From: Oscillospiraceae bacterium
Lineage (GTDB): Bacteria; Bacillota; Clostridia; Oscillospirales; Oscillospiraceae
Length of the DNA: 64,000 bases
NCBI GenBank assembly: GCA_902761055.1
Contig: CACWIS010000005.1
Location: 95,248 to 159,247 of the forward strand
Reading direction: 5' to 3'
The notes under the pieces: model-generated
Databases searched by the model: none
What the model was told of the DNA's origin: nothing
What the model saw: only the letters and a program-made list of their open reading frames with translations
Part shown: positions 16,138 to 23,724 of the stretch, piece after piece
How positions within the stretch are numbered: the first letter of the stretch is position 1
Layout: the number at the start of each line of letters is the position of its first letter
Translations under genes and position numbers: made by a program

Positions 16138-17043
16138 ATGGCAGGAAGCAAATCGCTTTTTGATGAATACCTGGCGCAGGAAGTGGAGAACAGCAAGGGC
16201 GTCCGTTTCCCGGTCAAGACCGGGATCCTGAGCCGCCTGCTGATCCGCGAGGCGCGCTGCGACGATCTTCATCCCAACCCGGAGGATGAGTTCTGCTCCC
16301 CGCAGATCGGCCCGAATTACAAGATCATCTCCGCGTACCAGCAGCAGTATGTGGACGCGCTGAAGATATCCCAGTACTATTACGAGGGCGAGCCGATCAT
16401 CGTCGAGCGGACGCATCCGGACGGATATCGGATCATCAACGGGCATCACCGCTGGGCTGCCGCGCTGCGGACCGGACAGGCGAAGATCCCGATCCGGGTC
16501 GTCAACCTCACGCACGAGGAGGACGTAAAAAAGATCCTCGAGAATTCCCGGCATACGAAGCGCGCGGCGATCGATCTCGACGAGGTGATCTTCCGCAGGG
16601 AGGGCGAAGCGCCGCTGGAACGGCCGCTGCCCTTCCCGTGGAGCCGGCTGTATAAAGAACGGATCCGTCTGGGCGTGCCGGCGCTGTTCCATCTCCTCGC
16701 CAAAAACGGCTATGATATCTGGCTGTACTCGTCGCAGTACTATTCCACAGACTATATTCAGAACCTGTTTCGCAGATACCACGTCCAGGTCGACGGCGTC
16801 ATCACGGCGATCGGCAAGCGGGCTCACGCGGCCGGCGACGCGGGGAAAAAGCTCGAAAAGCAGATCACGGACAAGTATCAGTACACGCTCCACATCGACA
16901 ACGAAACGGTCCTGCAGATCTTCAGCGGCTCGAAGGAATTCCGCGACTTCCCCCTCGGCGGCGAGAGCGCCGACTGGTCAAAAGAGGTCATGGACGCGGT
17001 GGAGACGATCGAAAAGGGCGAGGGAGAGAACGAGCAGCCATGA
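16138..17043 (+). CDS. ParB/sulfiredoxin-fold domain fused to a HAD-like domain
   Basis: This 301-aa protein has two parts. Residues about 50-140 carry the ParB/Srx signature INGHHRWAAAL, a phosphate-handling fold that includes nucleases, sulfiredoxin and free-serine kinase. Residues about 150-280 look like a HAD phosphatase: AIDLDEVIF, WLYSSQYYSTDYIQ, VDGVI and the late acid pair HIDNETV. Motif I is DLDEV in place of DxDxT. The next gene is a stand-alone relative of the second half. ATG 16138 follows GGAGGG. The function is unknown; paired kinase and phosphatase activities are one guess. Confidence 0.7.
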   Translation: MAGSKSLFDEYLAQEVENSKGVRFPVKTGILSRLLIREARCDDLHPNPEDEFCSPQIGPNYKIISAYQQQYVDALKISQYYYEGEPIIVERTHPDGYRIINGHHRWAAALRTGQAKIPIRVVNLTHEEDVKKILENSRHTKRAAIDLDEVIFRREGEAPLERPLPFPWSRLYKERIRLGVPALFHLLAKNGYDIWLYSSQYYSTDYIQNLFRRYHVQVDGVITAIGKRAHAAGDAGKKLEKQITDKYQYTLHIDNETVLQIFSGSKEFRDFPLGGESADWSKEVMDAVETIEKGEGENEQP

Positions 17044-17537
17044 GAGTTTCCTTCGATCTGGACGAGGTGCTTTTCGTCTCGCCCCAAACGCACAAGACCG
17101 AGCCGCCGCTGCCTTTCCCGCTGAACCGCATTTTCCGGGAGCGGCTGCGCCTGGGAACGCCGGAGCTGATCCGCTCGCTGCAGGAGCTCGGCTATGAGGT
17201 ATGGATCTACACCTCGTCCTTCCGCACGGAGAAATATATCCGGCGGCTGTTCCGCTGCTACGGCGTACGCCTTGACGGGATCGTGAACGGCGAGCGGCAC
17301 CTGCGCGAGGTCCAGCGCGGCAACAGTTCCCCGCTGCCCCAGAAGCTGCCCAACCGTTACCGGATATCCCTGCATGTGGACGACGAAAGCGTCGTCTGCT
17401 CCTGGGGCAGAGAGTATGGCTACGAGACCTATCAGCTCAATGCGCAGGACGACGACTGGAAAGAAAAGATCCTGCAGAGGGCGAAAGCGGTACAGGAAAA
17501 AGAACGCCGCATCAGAGAACAGGCGCCGTCGTTCTGA
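17040..17537 (+). CDS. Stand-alone HAD-like protein, paralogue of the upstream C-terminal half
   Basis: This 165-aa protein aligns by eye with residues about 150-280 of the upstream protein: FDLDEVLF, PLPFPLNRIFRERLRLGTPEL, WIYTSSFRTEKYIRRLF, LDGIV and HVDDESV. It keeps the Asp-Leu-Asp nucleophile motif and the late acid pair, so it may be active. ATG 17040 overlaps the upstream stop by 4 bp, so the two are coupled and probably act together. No close named family is recognised. Confidence 0.7.
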   Translation: MRVSFDLDEVLFVSPQTHKTEPPLPFPLNRIFRERLRLGTPELIRSLQELGYEVWIYTSSFRTEKYIRRLFRCYGVRLDGIVNGERHLREVQRGNSSPLPQKLPNRYRISLHVDDESVVCSWGREYGYETYQLNAQDDDWKEKILQRAKAVQEKERRIREQAPSF

Positions 17538-17585
17538 CACGGCGGAGCCGTCTTCCGCATCTGCAGAAAGAAAGGAATACATGCC

Positions 17586-18155
17586 ATGAAACCGCGCAGA
17601 CGCATCGTCGCGCTCGGGCTGCTCCTGCTTATGCTGGCGGCAGCAGGCTGCGCCTCGGCAAAAACAGACGTTCAGACGGAGTTCGACATTCGGGCGGACA
17701 ACGAATATATGCAGGTCGCGATCGACGAGGCGCTCGACGGGATCAGCCGTCAGCACGGAGGCCCCTTTGGCTGCGTGATCGTCAAGGACGGCAGGATCGT
17801 CGGGCAGGGCCACAACCGGGTGCTGAAGAACAACGACCCGACCTGCCACGGCGAGGTCTCCGCGATCCGGGACGCCGGGCAGAAGCTCGGTACCTTCGAT
17901 CTGAGCGGCTGCGAGCTGTACACGACGGGCGAGCCCTGCCCGATGTGCCTGTGCGCCTGCCTGTGGGCGAACATCGACAGGGTGTATTACGGCTGTACGA
18001 TCGAGGACAACGAGCTCATCGGCTTCCGCGACGAGGATTTCGACGAGCTCTTCGGCGGACGCGAGGCCTTCTCGGACTATCTCGTCTGCATCGACCGGGA
18101 GGCCTGCCTGCAGCTCTTCGACGCTTATATGCATATGGATCGGACAAATTACTGA
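17586..18155 (+). CDS. Lipoprotein nucleoside/guanine-deaminase-like protein
   Basis: This 189-aa protein begins with a lipoprotein signal (MKPRRRIVALGLLLLMLAAA then GC, lipobox LAAAGC). A zinc cytidine/guanine-deaminase domain follows: the catalytic CHGEVSAI (His and proton-shuttle Glu) near residue 98 and GEPCPMCLCACLWAN (two zinc Cys). GGPFGCVIVKDG and a C-terminal helix with DEDFDEL resemble guanine deaminase. Such enzymes are cytosolic, so outer-surface anchoring is unusual. It could salvage or destroy extracellular purines. ATG 17586 is preferred for the complete signal peptide. Confidence 0.8.
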   Translation: MKPRRRIVALGLLLLMLAAAGCASAKTDVQTEFDIRADNEYMQVAIDEALDGISRQHGGPFGCVIVKDGRIVGQGHNRVLKNNDPTCHGEVSAIRDAGQKLGTFDLSGCELYTTGEPCPMCLCACLWANIDRVYYGCTIEDNELIGFRDEDFDELFGGREAFSDYLVCIDREACLQLFDAYMHMDRTNY

Positions 18156-18165
18156 GGAGACAGGG

Positions 18166-19059
18166 ATGAAAAGATCTCTCTTCACGCGCGTCTTCGCGCT
18201 CATTTCTGCGCTTTCCCTGCTCGTCCCGTGTACGGGCTGCGGGAAGCGGGAGGAAAAGGAGAAGAGGCTCCCCGAGACGATCATCGAGGAGATGGTCGTG
18301 GATTACGGCAGCTACGGCGACGAGGCGAACGCGCACATCGAAGCGCTGCTGGAAGAACTGGGCGCCGTCGACGCGGACGCCGCCGCGCGCTGGGCGCGCA
18401 TCATGCCGCTGTGGAGAGCCGTCAATGCGGATCTGAAACTCAACTACGACGTCCTCCCGGACGGTCTTCCGGACACCGACGAGCTTTGTCTCGTCGTGCT
18501 GGGCTTTCAGCTCGCGCCGGACGGCAGCATGCGCGACGAGCTGATCGAGCGGCTCAAGGTCGCGCAGCGCAGCGCGGAGAAGTATCCCAACGCGCTGATC
18601 GTCTGCACCGGCGGAGGCACGGCCGCCGAAAACGAATCCGCCGCGGAAGCCCGGGAAATGTCGAAATGGCTGATCGAAAACGGCGTCGCTCCCGCGCGCG
18701 TGATCGTGGAGGACCGCTCCCTGACGACCGCGCAGAACGCGATCTACACCTTTGATATCCTCGCCGAGCGGTATCCGCAGGTCAGCAAGCTGGCCATCGT
18801 GTCCAGCGACTATCATATCGCCACCGGCGCGCTGCTCTTCGGCGCGGAGGCGATCCTGCGCGCGGAAAAGGCGGGAGAGGACCGTGTGACGGTGGTCTCC
18901 AACGCCGCGTGGAAGGCGCCCTCCGGCAGCCTCTCGACCATGTTCCAGGCGGGCGCGCTGATCGAGCTCTCCGGAGATGTGGACACGGCCTTTGAGATCT
19001 ACTTCGACACCTATGACATCCACGAGCTCCCGCCGCTGCGGGAAGGAGACAAGGCATGA
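18166..19059 (+). CDS. DUF218/YdcF-like lipoprotein
   Basis: This 297-aa protein has a signal peptide ending in the lipobox VPCTGC and a DUF218 (ElyC/SanA/YdcF) domain at about residues 105-260. The domain motifs are CLVVLGFQLAPDG, IVCTGGGTA, VIVEDRSLTTAQNA and AIVSSDYHIATGA. DUF218 proteins are linked to envelope and peptidoglycan precursor handling. ATG 18166 follows GAGGAG; the stop overlaps the dipeptidase start by 4 bp. A second DUF218 protein (27556) sits in the exporter region. Confidence 0.8.
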   Translation: MKRSLFTRVFALISALSLLVPCTGCGKREEKEKRLPETIIEEMVVDYGSYGDEANAHIEALLEELGAVDADAAARWARIMPLWRAVNADLKLNYDVLPDGLPDTDELCLVVLGFQLAPDGSMRDELIERLKVAQRSAEKYPNALIVCTGGGTAAENESAAEAREMSKWLIENGVAPARVIVEDRSLTTAQNAIYTFDILAERYPQVSKLAIVSSDYHIATGALLFGAEAILRAEKAGEDRVTVVSNAAWKAPSGSLSTMFQAGALIELSGDVDTAFEIYFDTYDIHELPPLREGDKA

Positions 19060-19715
19060 GAACGGAATACAGGAACGATCCGACCATGGATCCCTCGGGC
19101 TTTGTGCTGCTCACGGACTATGTGCCGCAGATCGTGCAGGAGATCCGCTATTACTCCACCTACAACTTCATCGGCGAGCGCATCGACGGCTATGAGGAGC
19201 CCTGCGCGCTGCTGACCATCGAGGCGGCGCGCGCGCTCAAGGCCGTGAGCAGCGAGCTGATCGTGCAGGGCTATCGGCTGAAGGTCTTCGACGCCTACCG
19301 GCCTGCCTGCGCGGTCAGGCACTTCGTCCTCTGGGGCATCGAGGATCAGGATATCCGTATGAAGCCCTATTTCTACCCGGAGCTGGAAAAGCAGGCGCTC
19401 TTTTCCGAGGGCTATATCGCCAAACAGTCCAGCCACAGCCGCGGCAGCGCGATCGACCTGACGCTGCTGGACATGAAGACCGGCAGGGAGCTGGACATGG
19501 GCAGCCCCTTCGATCTGTTCAGCAGGGTCTCGCACCCGGATTACCGCGGAATCACGGACGAGCAGTATGAAAACCGCATGATGCTCCAAAGGGTGATGCT
19601 GCGCAACGGCTTCCGCCCTCTCGACTGCGAGTGGTGGCATTTCTGCCTGGAAAACGAGCCGTATCCGGACACCTATTTTGCCTTTCCCGTCTCGGCGGAG
19701 TATTTGAGAAGATAG
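19056..19715 (+). CDS. D-Ala-D-Ala dipeptidase (peptidase M15D, VanX/DdpX-like)
   Basis: This 219-aa zinc dipeptidase has the M15D motif SSHSRGSAIDLTL (zinc His and Asp) near residue 128 and CEWWHFCLE (catalytic Glu and zinc His) near 190. It also has the DAYRPACAVRHF substrate loop. It hydrolyses D-alanyl-D-alanine. No signal peptide is seen, so it acts in the cytosol. There is no vanH/vanA ligase pair here, so a wall-turnover or D-Ala recycling role is likelier than glycopeptide resistance. It is coupled to the DUF218 gene (ATGA). Confidence 0.85.
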   Translation: MRTEYRNDPTMDPSGFVLLTDYVPQIVQEIRYYSTYNFIGERIDGYEEPCALLTIEAARALKAVSSELIVQGYRLKVFDAYRPACAVRHFVLWGIEDQDIRMKPYFYPELEKQALFSEGYIAKQSSHSRGSAIDLTLLDMKTGRELDMGSPFDLFSRVSHPDYRGITDEQYENRMMLQRVMLRNGFRPLDCEWWHFCLENEPYPDTYFAFPVSAEYLRR

Positions 19716-19791
19716 GACCGATCCGCGCGTTTGAAGGAATATCGCGCCGCGCGGAAAGGCTCGCAAATTTTTTTTGAAAAAGCGAAGACTG

Positions 19792-19825
19792 TGTGACATT
19801 TGTGTGCGTGTTGATGTGCTATCTT
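19792..19825 (+). promoter_or_regulatory. TGTGA-box promoter A (CW_7 gene 1)
   Basis: TGTGAC at 19792, TGTGC at 19803 (11 bp on), TATCTT at 19820 (28 bp on). Direct half-sites one helical turn apart close to a -10 box, without a good -35 box, suggest activation by an OmpR/SARP-type regulator. The A/C-rich leader (AAAAAAAC units) ends at AGGAGG. Confidence 0.65.
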
Positions 19826-19893
19826 ACAGGTGCAGACAAAAAGCAAAGCAAAAAAACAAAAAACAAAAAAACAAAAAACAGGAGGAAAACACA

Positions 19894-20211
19894 ATGAGCA
19901 TGGATAAGGTTTTTGAGAAGATCAACGACGAGGCCCTCGGCACGATCGCCGGCGGCATGAGCCGCAACATGAAGGCTGCCTACGACGTGTACGACGGCAA
20001 GTACGGCAACGGCGCCGAGCGCAAGGCGAAGCTGGAAGCGGCCGGTTACGACTACGAGACCGTGCAGCGTCTGGTCAACGGCCTGGTCAAGGTTGCGAAG
20101 GACGTGATCAACGGCAAGTACGGCAACGGCACCGCCCGCGTCAACGCGCTGAAGGCCGCCGGCTTCGACGCCCAGCTGGTGCAGGACATCGTCAACGGCA
20201 TGCTGGCCTAA
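19894..20211 (+). CDS. Double-glycine-leader protein with two CW_7 wall-binding repeats
   Basis: This 105-aa protein has a 21-residue leader (MSMDKVFEKINDEALGTIAG, then G) followed by two CW_7 repeats. These are YDVYDGKYGNGAERKAKLEA...YETVQRLVNGL and KDVINGKYGNGTARVNALKA...AQLVQDIVNGM. CW_7 is the choline-independent peptidoglycan-binding module of Cpl-7 endolysin. No catalytic domain and no cysteine is present, so the mature 84-aa product is only a wall binder. The exporter with a C39 peptidase at 21531 is the likely leader cleaver. The start follows AGGAGG. It is encoded in the middle of a tandem duplication. Its role is unknown: candidates are wall decoration, phage-lysin shielding or competitor binding. 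Confidence 0.85.
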   Translation: MSMDKVFEKINDEALGTIAGGMSRNMKAAYDVYDGKYGNGAERKAKLEAAGYDYETVQRLVNGLVKVAKDVINGKYGNGTARVNALKAAGFDAQLVQDIVNGMLA

Positions 20212-20232
20212 GCGATCGGCAAAAAAAGAAAC

Positions 20233-20277
20233 AAGCGAACGGACCCGCTCCTTCTGGGGAAGCGGGTCCGTTCGCTT
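20233..20277. terminator. Hairpin between the two CW_7 genes
   Basis: AAGCGAACGGACCCGCT pairs with AGCGGGTCCGTTCGCTT. It has no T-run on the plus strand but an A-tract on its left, so it would terminate minus-strand transcripts better. Confidence 0.5.
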
Positions 20278-20338
20278 ATCCTTCGCCGCGCCGGAATCGG
20301 ACAAAGTTTTTTGCCCGGATAGAAAAAATTCACAACTG

Positions 20339-20372
20339 TGTGACATTTGTGTGCGTGTTGATGTGTTATCTT
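20339..20372 (+). promoter_or_regulatory. TGTGA-box promoter B (CW_7 gene 2)
   Basis: TGTGAC at 20339, TGTGC at 20350, TATCTT at 20367: same 11- and 28-bp offsets as promoter A, of which it is a duplicate. Confidence 0.65.
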
Positions 20373-20440
20373 ACAGGTGCAGACAAAAAGCAAAGCAAAA
20401 AAACAAAAAACAAAAAAACAAAAAAACAGGAGGAAAAACA

Positions 20441-20650
20441 ATGAGCATGGACAAGGTTATGGAGAAGATCAACGACGAGGCCCTCGGCACGATCGCCGGC
20501 GGCATGAGCCGCAACATGAAGGCTGCCTACGACGTGTACAACGGCAAGTACGGCAACGGCGCCGAGCGCAAGGCGAAGCTGGAAGCGGCCGGTTACGACT
20601 ACGAGACCGTGCAGCGTCTGGTCAACGGCCTGGTCAAGGGAAGGACGTGA
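20441..20650 (+). CDS. Double-glycine-leader protein with one CW_7 repeat (frameshifted copy)
   Basis: This 69-aa product has the same leader as the first copy (KINDEALGTIAGG) and one full CW_7 repeat ending LVNGLVKGRT. A 4-bp deletion near 20640 puts the second repeat out of frame and stops translation at 20648-20650. The second repeat remains intact to 20754 in another frame, so the event is recent. The short product would still be a complete leader plus one binding module, so it may be functional. Shine-Dalgarno AGGAGG and promoter are intact. Confidence 0.7.
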   Translation: MSMDKVMEKINDEALGTIAGGMSRNMKAAYDVYNGKYGNGAERKAKLEAAGYDYETVQRLVNGLVKGRT

Positions 20651-20754
20651 TCAACGGCAAGTACGGCAACGGCACTGCCCGCGTCAACGCGCTGAAGGCC
20701 GCCGGCTTCGACGCCCAGCTGGTGCAGGACATCGTCAACGGCATGCTGGCCTAA
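20651..20754 (+). pseudogene. Out-of-frame second CW_7 repeat of copy 2
   Basis: Codes DVINGKYGNGTARVNALKA and the rest of the repeat in a frame not joined to a start. It has the same residues as copy 1, so there has been little decay. Confidence 0.65.
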
Positions 20755-20827
20755 GCGATCGGCTTTAGAAAAACAAGAGAAACAGCGGGCCCGCTTCAAT
20801 GGGCGGGCGCCGTAAAACGGATTAAAG

Positions 20828-20868
20828 AAGACGAGAAACACAAAAGCTGTGCTTTCTCGTCTTTTTTT
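20828..20868 (+). terminator. Rho-independent terminator after CW_7 gene 2
   Basis: AAGACGAGAAA pairs with TTTCTCGTCTT, inner bases CACA and TGTG extend the stem, and seven T follow. Confidence 0.85.
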
Positions 20869-20988
20869 GTCCGAGCCTGCCGCCCGGACATCCGGATCGG
20901 GTTTTCCTTCAAAACGGTCTGATGAATATCCGGATGAAGAAGCGGGTCTGTTTGCGTCCGATACGGTCTCAAAAAGGCGTTTTTCATC

Positions 20989-21018
20989 TTGCACCGGCTC
21001 ATAGTTCTGTTATATAAT
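20989..21018 (+). promoter_or_regulatory. Promoter of the exporter operon
   Basis: TTGCAC, an 18-bp spacer and TATAAT. It has no TGTGA boxes, so exporter expression looks constitutive or separately controlled from its cargo. Confidence 0.55.
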
Positions 21019-21103
21019 AAAATATCATGTTATGCGCAAAAAACAGGGAAACCGCCGAAAAACAGGATCCGCGGTCCGCCCGACGATCAAGTGAGGACAT
21101 ATC

Positions 21104-21520
21104 ATGGACGAATCGATATTCAGAAAAAAGAGCATTGACAGGATCACGTCGCCTGAGGCGCTCAACGACTATCTGCGCGTGACGACCCCCACGGTCTGGC
21201 TGATCCTGGCGGCGATCATCCTGTTGCTCGTCGGATTTCTGGCCTGGAGCACGGTCGCCAACATCGACAGCTTCGCCGCCGGGACCGCGCAGGTGGAAAG
21301 CGGCGCCATGACGATCCGCTTCGACGACGAGCAGATCGCACAGAACGTCCAAAGCGGTATGACCGTCGTCATCGGCGAGACGGAAAGCAGGATCAGCGGC
21401 GTCGGGACGGATGAAAACGGCAGTCTCTTTGCCGTCGCGCCCACGACGCTCGCGGACGGCAGCTATCCCGTCAAGGTCGTCTTCCGCCGGACACAGGTGC
21501 TGAGTCTGCTGTTCAACTGA
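21104..21520 (+). CDS. Short HlyD-like secretion adaptor (NHLP bacteriocin-system type)
   Basis: This 138-aa protein begins like the HlyD-like subunit of NHLP bacteriocin systems (SIFRKKSIDRITSPEALNDY). One membrane segment follows at about residues 29-51 (VWLILAAIILLLVGFLAWS), then a small extracellular beta domain. Family members are normally far longer, with a coiled-coil hairpin; here the hairpin is missing and only the base of the adaptor remains. It starts at ATG 21104 (GTGAGGA upstream) and leads an operon with the two ABC exporters. Confidence 0.75.
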   Translation: MDESIFRKKSIDRITSPEALNDYLRVTTPTVWLILAAIILLLVGFLAWSTVANIDSFAAGTAQVESGAMTIRFDDEQIAQNVQSGMTVVIGETESRISGVGTDENGSLFAVAPTTLADGSYPVKVVFRRTQVLSLLFN

Positions 21521-21530
21521 GGAAAAGCGT

Positions 21531-23711
21531 ATGCCGAAGAAAAAGAATCGCAGCCCCGTGACAAAGGGCCGCGCGCACGTGCCGGTCATCATGCAGATGG
21601 AGGCGCTGGAATGCGGCGCCGCCTCGCTTGCCATGGTGATGGCCTATTACGGGAAATGGGTGCCGCTCGAGCAGGTCCGCCTCGACTGCGGCGTATCCCG
21701 CGACGGCTCGAACGCAAGAAACATGCTCGTCGCCGCGAGAAGCTACGGCTTCGAGGCGCAGGGCTTCCGCTGTGAGACCGCCGCGCTCAGGGACGGCATC
21801 GAGCTGCCCTGCATCATCCATTGGAATTTCAACCACTTTGTGGTCCTCGACGGATTTCGGGGCAACTACGCCTGGATCAACGATCCGGCGCGGGGCGAGG
21901 TCAAAGTCCCCCTTGAGGAATTCGACCGCGCCTTTACGGGCGTCTGCCTGCAGATCGTTCCGGGCGAAGACTTCGAGCCCTCTGGAAAGCGCAAGAGCAC
22001 GCTCGCTTTTGCCAGAAGCCGTCTCAAAGGCGCAGGCGCGGCGGTCGCCTTCGTACTGCTCTCCACGGTGATCGGCTATCTCTTCGGGATCATCAATCCC
22101 GCCTTCTCCCGCTTCTTTATGGACCGCCTTCTCACGGGCGAGAACCGCGAGCTGCTCTATCCCTTCCTCCTGCTGATGATCGCGATGGGGCTCGCGCAGG
22201 TGATCGTGTCCTGGGTGCAGGCCGTCTATTCCCTGAAGATCAACGGCAAGATGGCGATCGTCGGCAGCAGCGAGTTCATGTGGAAGGTCCTGCGCATGCC
22301 GACGGAGTTCTTCTCCCAGCGTCTTGCGGGCGATATCCTGCAGCGCCAGGGAACGAACGCCTCCATCGCCTCGACCCTGGTCAACACGCTCACGCCGCTG
22401 CTGCTCAACACGCTGATGATGATCGTGTACCTCGTGGTGATGTTGCGCTGCAGCGTGCTGCTGACGGTGGTCGGCCTGGTCACGATCGTGCTGAACCTGC
22501 TGGTCTCGCAGCTGATCTCCGCCAAGCGCGTGAACATCACCCGCGTGCAGCTGCGCGACGCCGGCAAGCTCTCGGCCGCGACGGTCTCCGGCATCCAGAT
22601 GGTCGAGACCATCAAATCCAGCGGCGCGGAAAACGGATATTTCCAGAAGTGGGCGGGCTACCAGGCCTCCGTCAACGCGCAGAGCGTGCGCTTTGCCCGG
22701 CTCAATCAGATCCTGGGCATGATCCCCTCCGCGCTCTCCGCGATCGCGGACGCGCTGGTGCTGATCCTGGGCGTGCTGCTTGCCATGCAGGGGAAATTCA
22801 CGCTCGGTATGATCATGCTCTTCCAGGGCTTTCTGAACTCCTTTATGTCGCCCGCGATGATGATCATCTCCGCCGGACAGAGCCTGCAGGAGATGCGCAC
22901 CGATATGGAGCGCGTGGAGGACGTCATGCAGTACCCCACGGACCCGCACTTCTCCGACGCGCCCTTGTCCGAGGATGAGGACTACTCCAAGCTCTCCGGA
23001 GAGGTGGAGATCAAAAATATCTCCTTCGGCTACTCCCGGCTGGGGCAGCCGCTGATCCGGGATTTCTCCATGCACATCCGGCCCGGCAGCCGGGTCGCCT
23101 TCGTCGGCCCCTCGGGCTGCGGGAAATCCACGCTTTCCAAGCTGATCTCCGGGCTCTATCAGCCCTGGAGCGGCGAGATCCTCTTCGACGGCAAGCCGAT
23201 CGAGAGCATTGACCGCAGCGTTTTCACCGGCTCGGTCGCGGTCGTCGATCAGGACATCGTGCTCTTTGAGGATACGATCGCCGGCAACATCAAAATGTGG
23301 GACGAGTCGATCGAGGACTTTGAAATGATCCTCGCGGCTCGCGACGCCCAGATCTACGACGATATCATTGCCCGCGACGGCGGCTTTTACGGCACGCTCA
23401 CCGAGGGCGGCAAGGACCTCTCCGGCGGTCAGCGTCAGCGCCTGGAGATCGCGCGCGTCCTGGCGCAGGATCCTTCGATCATCATCATGGACGAGGCTAC
23501 CAGCGCGCTCGACGCCAAGACGGAATTTGAGCTCGTCAAGGCCGTAAAGGACCGCGGCATCACCTGCATCGTCATCGCGCACCGCCTCTCCACGATCCGG
23601 GACTGCGACGAGATCATCGTGCTCGATCACGGCGAGGTCGTGGAGCGGGGGACCCACGAGGAGCTCATGGCCCGCGGCGGAGCCTATACCGAGCTCATCG
23701 CCAGCGACTGA
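21531..23711 (+). CDS. NHLP-type peptidase-C39 ABC exporter
   Basis: This 726-aa exporter has three parts. The N-terminal C39 protease (about 14-145) shows the catalytic Cys in MEALECGAASLAMVMAYYG, His in HWNFNHFVVLDG and Asp in WINDPARG. Six membrane helices lie at about 160-440. The ATPase has Walker A GPSGCGKST (about 526), signature LSGGQRQR and Walker B IIIMDEATSALD. It matches the NHLP ABC1 class. C39 domains cut double-glycine leaders during export, which fits the five leader-bearing proteins in this region. Start ATG 21531 is 10 bp after the adaptor stop. Confidence 0.9.
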   Translation: MPKKKNRSPVTKGRAHVPVIMQMEALECGAASLAMVMAYYGKWVPLEQVRLDCGVSRDGSNARNMLVAARSYGFEAQGFRCETAALRDGIELPCIIHWNFNHFVVLDGFRGNYAWINDPARGEVKVPLEEFDRAFTGVCLQIVPGEDFEPSGKRKSTLAFARSRLKGAGAAVAFVLLSTVIGYLFGIINPAFSRFFMDRLLTGENRELLYPFLLLMIAMGLAQVIVSWVQAVYSLKINGKMAIVGSSEFMWKVLRMPTEFFSQRLAGDILQRQGTNASIASTLVNTLTPLLLNTLMMIVYLVVMLRCSVLLTVVGLVTIVLNLLVSQLISAKRVNITRVQLRDAGKLSAATVSGIQMVETIKSSGAENGYFQKWAGYQASVNAQSVRFARLNQILGMIPSALSAIADALVLILGVLLAMQGKFTLGMIMLFQGFLNSFMSPAMMIISAGQSLQEMRTDMERVEDVMQYPTDPHFSDAPLSEDEDYSKLSGEVEIKNISFGYSRLGQPLIRDFSMHIRPGSRVAFVGPSGCGKSTLSKLISGLYQPWSGEILFDGKPIESIDRSVFTGSVAVVDQDIVLFEDTIAGNIKMWDESIEDFEMILAARDAQIYDDIIARDGGFYGTLTEGGKDLSGGQRQRLEIARVLAQDPSIIIMDEATSALDAKTEFELVKAVKDRGITCIVIAHRLSTIRDCDEIIVLDHGEVVERGTHEELMARGGAYTELIASD

Positions 23712-23724
23712 GGAGGTGTGGAAA

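Larger units (their letters stand above)
19788..20220 (+). repeat. Tandem duplication, copy 1 (promoter + CW_7 gene)
   Basis: About 430 bp from the TGTGA promoter through the A-rich leader and CW_7 gene to just past the stop recurs almost identically at 20335-20763. Confidence 0.85.
20335..20763 (+). repeat. Tandem duplication, copy 2 (promoter + frameshifted CW_7 gene)
   Basis: Near-identical copy of 19788-20220. Visible differences are a few substitutions (for example AAGGTTTTTGAG versus AAGGTTATGGAG) and loss of 4 bp (TTGC) near 20640. Confidence 0.85.
20764..21103 (+). other. Intergenic region between CW_7 genes and exporter operon
   Basis: It holds a terminator (20828-20868) and the exporter promoter (20989-21018). 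I see no gene; the two open frames on the minus strand have no ribosome site or recognisable domain. Confidence 0.6.

Noticed and set aside
19056..19715. A vancomycin-resistance cluster.
   Set aside because: Only the VanX-like dipeptidase is present; no vanH, vanA-type ligase or VanRS pair is visible.
20441..20754. Programmed frameshifting to restore the two-repeat CW_7 protein.
   Set aside because: No slippery heptamer or downstream structure is visible at the shift; a simple 4-bp deletion explains it.
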